In this document: piece after piece, positions 41,784 to 47,500 of the stretch
Position numbering within the stretch: position 1 is the first letter of the stretch
How the letters are laid out: each line of letters opens with the position of its first letter
Origin: Lachancea kluyveri NRRL Y-12651
Taxonomy: Eukaryota; Ascomycota; Saccharomycetes; Saccharomycetales; Saccharomycetaceae
Direction: 5' to 3'
DNA length: 47,500 nt
Assembly: GCA_000149225.2 (NCBI GenBank)
Contig: CM000687.1
Coordinates: 1-47,500 of the forward strand
Translations under genes and position numbers: made by a program
The notes under the pieces: model-generated
What the model was told of the DNA's origin: nothing
Databases searched by the model: none
Seen by the model: the letters and a program-made list of their open reading frames with translations, nothing else

Positions 41784-43442
41784 ATGAGTGTAAGCACTGA
41801 CAGAAACGCTTCGTCTTCTTCGGTAGAGGATCAGATCGTGAAGGTCGAGGATAAGAACTTTCATTCAACCTCATCTCCTTTTATAGAGGCAGGCCATGTT
41901 ATTTCACATGCAGATGAGCAAGAATTGAAGAATATCGATGGGTACAAGGTCGTTAGCTCGAGGGATGCGGATACCACTTTAAAGTTTTTGGAAGAGCATG
42001 ATTCACAAGTTGCACCCATTACCCCCGAGCAGGAACGTAAACTGTCTAGGAAAGTTACCTGGATCATTGTCTCATTAACTGCTTTTATTAACTTGATCCT
42101 TTATGCGGATAAAGCCACGGCCTCTTACGCATCCATCTTTGGATTTTGGGAGGATACTGGTTTGGATCAAAACAAATACAACAATTCAAACACGCTTTTT
42201 TATGTCGGATACATTGTCGGTCAAGTGAACATGATATTTGTACAAAAACTTCCTTTGGGTAGAGTGGTCACCACCATGGTATTTCTATGGACGGTTATTA
42301 TCTTTCTGCACTGTACAGCGTACAACTACCAAGGTGTTTATGCTTTGAGGTTTTTCTTAGGCTTTGTTGAATCTATTGCTGTCCCATGTTTGAACACTAC
42401 AATGAGTCAATTTTTGACAGCTGAAGAAAAAGCTGCTACTGCACCGGTATTCTACTCAACCTGTCTTGGTGTCACTATCCCCGTTGGTTTTATTGCGTAC
42501 GGTATTTTATATGCAAATTCACACATTCCTACTTGGAAATTGTTCATGATTATTATTGGTGGCTTCACCTTTTTGTTAACAATTTTGGTGGCCTTCATCT
42601 ACCCTAATAACCCAACCGATGCCAAGTTTTTTTCGACTGAAGAAAAGGTTTGGATTATCAGAAGAGTTCAAGAAACGACTGGATCGTCTATTGAACAAAA
42701 AGTGATTAAGAAATATCAGGTGAGAGAGGCTCTAAGGGACCCTATTTCCTGGCTGTTCTGTTGCTTTTTTTTACTTCAGCAATTGGCTAATAACCTTCCA
42801 TATCAACAAACCCTACTATTTGAGGGTATTGGCCGTATCACAAATTTAGACTCTACACTGGTCTCAGTAGCTGCTGGTGGATTTGCTGCTATATGCGCGG
42901 TTATTGCAACTGTATTTCTAACATACCACAAAAATTATACTGCATTTTCTGTCGTGTTCTGGACAATTCCATCATTCGTAGGTTCTATTGCTCTAGTTAC
43001 TATTCCATGGGAGAAAAAGATCGCTTTACTAGCAATGCTGTGTTTAGCATCCCCAGTTTTTGGAGTCCCATGGATTTTAATGTTCAGTTGGAACTCTACT
43101 AGCTGTTCGGGTTACAGCAAAAAGTTGACTAGAAATGCAATGGTCCTTTTCTGGTTCGGTATTGCAAACATCATTTCTCCACAATTATGGCAGGCCAAAG
43201 ATGGGCCACGTTATATTCCTGCTTGGATAGTACAAATCGTTCTTTCCTTTTTCATTGCACCACTGTTGGCGTTGGTCATTTGGTTTATTTTGAGCCGTAG
43301 GAACAGGAGTAGAATTTCCAACCTGGATGAGGACACTAAGGTAATTGGTTTCATTGATCGCGGTGGTGAAAAAATTAAAGCTAATGTAGCATTATTGGAT
43401 TTGACTGATTTAGAAAACGAGGCCTTTGTTTACCCACTATAG
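41784..43442 (+). CDS. DAL5-family anion:cation symporter (MFS)
   Basis: The 552-residue major-facilitator protein of the allantoate permease (Dal5) family is probably in the plasma membrane. The cytosolic N-terminus of about 90 residues ends in ITPEQERKLSRKVTW, the family lead-in to helix 1. FINLILYADKATASYASI is helix 1 with its charged pair. LGRVVTTMVFLW and LRFFLGFVESIAVPCLNTTMSQF match the conserved loop and helix 4-5 region. CSGYSKKLTRNAMVLFWFGIANIISPQLW and the C-terminal DLTDLENEAF tail are Dal5 hallmarks. The substrate (allantoate, ureidosuccinate, dipeptides, nicotinate or other organic anions) cannot be fixed. It is alone among conserved housekeeping genes, at an inversion junction. 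Confidence 0.88.
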   Translation: MSVSTDRNASSSSVEDQIVKVEDKNFHSTSSPFIEAGHVISHADEQELKNIDGYKVVSSRDADTTLKFLEEHDSQVAPITPEQERKLSRKVTWIIVSLTAFINLILYADKATASYASIFGFWEDTGLDQNKYNNSNTLFYVGYIVGQVNMIFVQKLPLGRVVTTMVFLWTVIIFLHCTAYNYQGVYALRFFLGFVESIAVPCLNTTMSQFLTAEEKAATAPVFYSTCLGVTIPVGFIAYGILYANSHIPTWKLFMIIIGGFTFLLTILVAFIYPNNPTDAKFFSTEEKVWIIRRVQETTGSSIEQKVIKKYQVREALRDPISWLFCCFFLLQQLANNLPYQQTLLFEGIGRITNLDSTLVSVAAGGFAAICAVIATVFLTYHKNYTAFSVVFWTIPSFVGSIALVTIPWEKKIALLAMLCLASPVFGVPWILMFSWNSTSCSGYSKKLTRNAMVLFWFGIANIISPQLWQAKDGPRYIPAWIVQIVLSFFIAPLLALVIWFILSRRNRSRISNLDEDTKVIGFIDRGGEKIKANVALLDLTDLENEAFVYPL

Positions 43443-43629
43443 AGAGCGGGCATTCAAAGTGGCTTAAGGCTACATTTTTATATTTTAATTTAATATGGTA
43501 TAGGCAGATTTCTCAGATACAATAAATAATAAAGAAACTGTGGTAGAAAAAAAAAAAAAAAAAAAAAAGGAAATAGCTACAGTAGGAAGTTTAGTAGAAA
43601 TCAAGCACGATGCTCGTGTAGATGTCTCC
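43443..43629. other. Short convergent gap with A22 tract
   Basis: 187 bp between the 3' ends of the permease and UBC1. It contains a run of 22 A at 43547-43568. Confidence 0.8.
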
Positions 43630-44277
43630 TTACTTCAAAAGCTCTTCCAGAATATCATTAGCCAGTTTATTATCGCTTGGATCCATAGACTTGACACCCA
43701 ATCTCCTCAGGACCTCGATAACCTTCTCCTCATTAAACCCTTGGTTAGTAAACTGTTCTACCAATGCTTTGTCTATGCCAAATAGCTCAGCTTGGTCTAC
43801 GTTAGAACTACCTTCGACCTCATTCATGGGAGCGTATAACTTGGTCCACAATGCAGCAGTTTTATCGAAGGATGACTTGTCGCGAATGAAGTGCTGGGCA
43901 ACTTCAGCGTCTTGCGGGTCGTTTGGCTCTGGTGATTGTAGTAAAGCCTGTAGAGAAATTAGTGCCGATTTCAAAGTAATGACTGGTGACCAAGCGTTTT
44001 TCAAAATATCCAAACATATAGCACCTGTGACTGAAGAGATGTTGGGATGATAGACTTTGGTGTCAAATTGCATCTTTGGTGGTTTAAAAGGATACTCCAA
44101 TGGCACTTGGATGTCCACAATGAAATTTCCGCCTTCGTATGGGGTACCTGGTGGTCCATAGAAAGACCCTTTCAAATGATGAATGTCACTCTCACTGACG
44201 AAGCTTAAGGTGATATTAGCTTCTGGGTCATCCTTTGCGGCTTGGATTTCCTTTATAATTCTCTTGGCTCTAGACAT
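43630..44277 (-). CDS. UBC1: Ubc1, class II ubiquitin-conjugating enzyme
   Basis: The 215-residue E2 has exactly the S. cerevisiae Ubc1 length. The UBC fold starts [20 protein letters not shown]. The active site lies in [18 protein letters not shown] with the catalytic cysteine at residue 88. The C-terminal UBA domain (about 170-213: [29 protein letters not shown]) favours K48 chain building with the APC and in ER-associated degradation. The start is unambiguous. S. cerevisiae UBC1 is on chromosome IV, away from its neighbours here. Convergent with the permease. Confidence 0.97.
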   Translation of the reverse strand: MSRAKRIIKEIQAAKDDPEANITLSFVSESDIHHLKGSFYGPPGTPYEGGNFIVDIQVPLEYPFKPPKMQFDTKVYHPNISSVTGAICLDILKNAWSPVITLKSALISLQALLQSPEPNDPQDAEVAQHFIRDKSSFDKTAALWTKLYAPMNEVEGSSNVDQAELFGIDKALVEQFTNQGFNEEKVIEVLRRLGVKSMDPSDNKLANDILEELLK

Positions 44278-45283
44278 TTTCGCTAACTTTTGTTTGCTTT
44301 ACTTACAGCTTTAGTTGGTCAAGGTAATCCAGAAGGGCGGTTGACAGAAAAGTAAGGAAGCCCCGGAAACACATGATTGCGGTAAACGCTAAAACGTGAC
44401 AAAAAAGACAAAGTGCTACCAAATTTCTCTACTAACCCAAAGCAAGACGACTGCTATACAAATTGAATCTAAAGAATTATGGGGAAAGTACTGCCTGCTT
44501 CTTAATTCAGGTGGGCTCTTGCATAAATACTTATCCAACTGGTTCCACTACAGTACAAAGAATAGTGAAAGAAATCACCTAGTTTCCAGTTTCGAATTGC
44601 CTACTGTCTGATATTTCCCAGAGAAACATCTCGAGAACCTGCTTTATATGATAGCTTAGATACCTCAGGAAACCAATGGCTGGTGAACACCAATGTTGCG
44701 AATATTAAGACAGTGAGACTTAATGGTTCGTAAACCATTATAATAATGCGATAGTGCAGCAATTCATAGTGCAACGATATATTTAGAACTGTCTTAGATA
44801 AAACTAATATAATATGAAGCTATACCCACATGGGTTTCAACTCAAAACCATGAATTATAGCTGCTAGTAAGCGTCGAAAGCCTTTTTAAAATGATGTCAT
44901 TAATTGGATTTGAGACAGCCAGTTGAATAGTAGTTTAAGATTGTAGCTTTACGCTCACTTGTATACTAATTCAAACATCTGTCCTATCAAGACGAGTATC
45001 AAGTACTACAGTAAGGCTCTCTATTTGTCACCCAGGGCCCCGGTAAATGACACTATTCATATGGTGGTACCATGTATAAGGGTAGTTTGAATGGAATACA
45101 TGCAAACATGTTCAATCTCAAGTCCAGAGGTTATGTGTTCAAAACATTTACTTTTAGGATACACGCTTCTGTGGGTTAAAAGTTTTTTAATCAAGTGCCT
45201 TCTAGGTGTGCGATATTCTTAAATAGCGTTGCGTTTATAGTAATAATTATACAAAATGGAATACCACGATATGAATTCTAAAT
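44278..45283. other. UBC1-CDC50 intergenic region
   Basis: About 1 kb. A TACTAAC at 44429-44435 has no matching 5' site or coding exon. The frame at 44396-44611 begins at GTG. I see no supported feature. Confidence 0.5.
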
Positions 45284-46480
45284 CTACAGAATTTCCCTCA
45301 AAGGAGCAGTGCCAGGAGCAGTACCAGGGGTACTAGTGTTTTCTGGTTCTTCGGGCTCACCAAAATTTAGATAGGAGTGATCGCCTAATTTCCTTGGTTG
45401 AATCACAACTTTCACCAGAAAAATTATTCCGAATAAAATTGCGATACCAGACACAATCAAATAAACTACGCCAAGTGACATATTGCGGCCACCAATGATG
45501 CTATTTGTAGTCAATACTAGAGATTTACTCCCACCGAAAATGGATACAGGATAGTTTAAACTGATTTCCATCACGTAATTACCCTTAGGTAACGTAGTGG
45601 TTTCGTTCTTCAAAGCTAATTTGTAAAACTTCGGAAGACCTGCAGTTCTCATCCAGACTTGTAGCTCTTCCCAATTTGAAATATCGGGGATGTTTTCGTC
45701 GGTATAACCATCAGGATACTTTTTTCTCCAGTTAGGAGGTGGTACAATCTGGGAAGCGTTATATTGCGTTCTCACATATCTCTCGCGGTCAGTCTTCCAT
45801 GCAATTTTCTTGTTGGTCAAATGGTAATCGGCGGTATCATTTACACCTTTCAGAACTTGAGAAAATGTATCGTTAAATAAGGAATTCGCGATCAAGCCGC
45901 ATGGGTAAATTGCCTTGTCATCCTCACTTCTTAATGGATTACATTCACTTACCAAATCATCGGGATCGACCGCATTTCCTTTTAGCTGTTGTAAGTCGTA
46001 TGAGCTAACATACTTCCGGTGATTTTGATAGAAGTTGGTTAATCTATAATACACGTAGACTGATTGTTTTATTTCATTTGGAATTTCAAACTGGATCTGG
46101 CAGTTAGTTTCGTCGGAATCCTTTGAAAGCTTCCACGTAGGGGTGAAAGATAAGCTTTTTTTGAAGTGATGACTGGTGTACTTCGATGGTATAGTGGTAA
46201 ATGAATCCGTGTTGGCCAGTTTTTCGCACTGGCTATAATCAATAATTAGGTTTTGTACATTGTTGGCACTAATTATCAAAGCAACGCCAATTGGCGCAAA
46301 TATGGCACTCACCAAAATCAACAATGGAAGTACTGATTGTGGTGAAAGTATCGGTTGCCATGCTTTAAGTCTTTGCTGCCTGAAGGCAGTGTTTGGTGGC
46401 TTCCTAGATTTTTTTGTCAAATTCTGCTGACTAGAATCTGTCGAATCACTTCTGCTTCTGCTTCTTGAGAATAGAGCCAT
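45284..46480 (-). CDS. CDC50: Cdc50, beta subunit of the Drs2 phospholipid flippase
   Basis: The 398-residue Cdc50/LEM3 family protein partners the P4-ATPase Drs2 in the late Golgi/endosome. It has two membrane helices, about 52-72 ([19 protein letters not shown]) and about 342-366 ([19 protein letters not shown]). A large luminal domain lies between them, with cysteines at about 83, 127, 180 and 194 and several N-glycosylation sites (NDT, NAS, NET). Conserved [46 protein letters not shown] and the LPKG...LNYPV region are all present. S. cerevisiae has CDC50 and its duplicate YNR048W; this is the pre-duplication single copy. CDC39 is its upstream neighbour, as in S. cerevisiae chromosome III. 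Confidence 0.95.
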   Translation of the reverse strand: MALFSRSRSRSDSTDSSQQNLTKKSRKPPNTAFRQQRLKAWQPILSPQSVLPLLILVSAIFAPIGVALIISANNVQNLIIDYSQCEKLANTDSFTTIPSKYTSHHFKKSLSFTPTWKLSKDSDETNCQIQFEIPNEIKQSVYVYYRLTNFYQNHRKYVSSYDLQQLKGNAVDPDDLVSECNPLRSEDDKAIYPCGLIANSLFNDTFSQVLKGVNDTADYHLTNKKIAWKTDRERYVRTQYNASQIVPPPNWRKKYPDGYTDENIPDISNWEELQVWMRTAGLPKFYKLALKNETTTLPKGNYVMEISLNYPVSIFGGSKSLVLTTNSIIGGRNMSLGVVYLIVSGIAILFGIIFLVKVVIQPRKLGDHSYLNFGEPEEPENTSTPGTAPGTAPLREIL

Positions 46481-46691
46481 GACGTAAGTCTGAAAGATTG
46501 TTCAACTTTTAGTTAAAATAATTGCTTTCTTCTGCTGCGATGTATCAAACTAGCAGGTAGCGACCCTTTTACACAATACTTCAGTTTCGCTCAATTAATG
46601 GAGGCGAAGTTTTCCAAACCTATATATCACTAGAAACGAGATGGTTTAGTAAGACTTTGAGTTGGTTGTCTGTTCAACTAATTTCGGGTAT

Positions 46692-47500
46692 TCACGCTCT
46701 GGACTCTAACTTTGGGATCTGATTATCCTTTTCAAGTGGGCCGTCTTGAGCTTGTTTAGAAAGAACCACGTATTTAGACAAGTTTTTGAAAATCAGCTCA
46801 ATCTCTGGAATTTCCTTAACGAATGGTAGTTCAAGCAGTTTGAACTCTTCAGATTTCAAAAAGTCTGTGAATGTAACAACGACACCCCAACAGTGAGGCT
46901 TATTTGTGATGATTCTCTCCAACAAGCTTCTCACTATAATTTCTTGAACTTCTAACGTTTGCTCTCCCCAGGCATCTGAGATAAACATTCTTTTCAAAAC
47001 ATAGTTGAACCATAAAGTATGAGCATTTGGGTATCTCAAGTGATTGACCATGGCCTGAATAACTTGAAACTTAACCTCGGTGGTACCATCACTAATCAGA
47101 TTTTCAAGCAAAGTGTAATATGAGGACTTAGTGTTGAAAATTGCGGTTGCAGAGGTTTTTTGTTTCTCGATCGCAGCTTCAATACCAACATGCAGGACGA
47201 TAGCGTTCAAAAGCTTTGTGTCAACAGAAGTTATATCATAATCCAAACCATTTTCCTTTCTGTACTCGCTTCTATAGATTCCACTAGAAATTGTTCTCAT
47301 CAAAGAGCTAGATGGAATTCTCAAATAATTGTCAACCGGTTTCTTCAAGCCTTTCAAGTCCTGAACTGGATCGTAAAATACAGCGGGTGGTTGCTGGCAT
47401 AACTCAACATTTTCCATTACCAACTCTGGATCAAAGGGGTCGGGGACTAGCATCTTGCTGGGGAATGTAGCTAAAATTACGTTTTTCAGTTGAATGTACG
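46692..47500 (-). CDS. CDC39: Cdc39/Not1, Ccr4-Not scaffold, C-terminal part only
   Basis: The gene is cut by the window edge. The last 268 residues are present, and the frame is open through base 47500. This is the Not1 superfamily homology domain at the C-terminus, which binds the Not2-Not5 module. Diagnostic blocks are ILATFPSKMLVPDPFDPEL, AIEKQKTSATAIFNTKSSYY, RYPNAHTLWFNYVLKRMF and LLELPFVKEIPEIELIFKNL. Not1 is over 2000 residues and most lies outside. An ATG at 47453 is internal, not the start. Pop2, its deadenylase partner, is encoded 22 kb away in this window. Tandem with CDC50, as on S. cerevisiae chromosome III. Confidence 0.96.
   Translation of the reverse strand, partial: YIQLKNVILATFPSKMLVPDPFDPELVMENVELCQQPPAVFYDPVQDLKGLKKPVDNYLRIPSSSLMRTISSGIYRSEYRKENGLDYDITSVDTKLLNAIVLHVGIEAAIEKQKTSATAIFNTKSSYYTLLENLISDGTTEVKFQVIQAMVNHLRYPNAHTLWFNYVLKRMFISDAWGEQTLEVQEIIVRSLLERIITNKPHCWGVVVTFTDFLKSEEFKLLELPFVKEIPEIELIFKNLSKYVVLSKQAQDGPLEKDNQIPKLESRA

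Noticed and set aside
44420-44450. TACTAAC on the + strand near UBC1
   Set aside because: No GTATGT partner and no exon can be found.
1-47500. LTR elements, DNA transposons, CRISPR arrays or toxin genes
   Set aside because: No terminal repeats, transposase or polymerase motifs, or repeat-spacer patterns were recognised on either strand.

Overview
The window is nuclear DNA from a budding yeast (Saccharomycetaceae), running from a chromosome end inward. Three things point to Lachancea (Saccharomyces) kluyveri. A 26-bp telomeric repeat starts near base 42, and its G-rich strand contains ACTGTGAGGTCTGGGTG, which agrees with the published S. kluyveri telomere repeat as I recall it. The genes are close relatives of S. 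cerevisiae genes. Their order is of the pre-genome-duplication type. The first 41 bases are cloning vector (end of a T7 promoter plus EcoRI-SacI-KpnI-SmaI-BamHI polylinker), so the telomere was joined on from a plasmid clone.

Layout. 1-41 vector; 42-640 telomere repeats, 18 identical copies followed by degenerate ones; 640-1740 a G-poor, pyrimidine-rich subtelomere with small tandem repeats. 2248-2660 holds the decayed C-terminal part of an aldo-keto reductase, cut off at a GATAAG microsatellite. To about 19.8 kb the region is gene-poor: a ZRT2-type zinc transporter with a frame break and no visible ATG, a YMC1-type mitochondrial carrier, an isomaltase (VGS signature at residues 216-218), and a PaiB-like FMN-binding protein.

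From 19.8 kb the DNA is a conserved chromosomal region. ESF2, NOG2 and POP2 lie in tandem on the + strand as in S. cerevisiae chromosome XIV. NOG2 keeps its intron, with an H/ACA snoRNA (snR191-like) inside it. OXP1, MSO1, LYS9, OCA4 and BRE5 follow on the - strand. OCA4 has a previously unmarked 61-bp spliceosomal intron that splits off 15 codons and one base. A DAL5-family permease, UBC1, CDC50 and the C-terminal end of CDC39 (running off the window) complete the window.

Gene order is the clearest large-scale signal. CDC39, CDC50 and OCA4 neighbour one another on S. cerevisiae chromosome III, and MSO1, LYS9, BRE5, POP2, NOG2 and ESF2 on chromosome XIV. Here both sets are interleaved on one chromosome, as expected for a lineage that never had the whole-genome duplication. 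The block MSO1-LYS9-OCA4-BRE5 is inverted, with OXP1 at one junction and the DAL5-like gene plus UBC1 at the other.

Promoter motifs fit the gene functions: RRPE and PAC elements at ESF2 and NOG2 (ribosome biogenesis), a perfect Lys14 site and a Gcn4 site at LYS9, and a Mig1 site upstream of the isomaltase. I found no intact tRNA gene, centromere, CRISPR array or recognisable transposon. No clearly new multi-gene system is visible; the new items are the OCA4 intron, the pseudogenes, the inversion and the tRNA-like relic.
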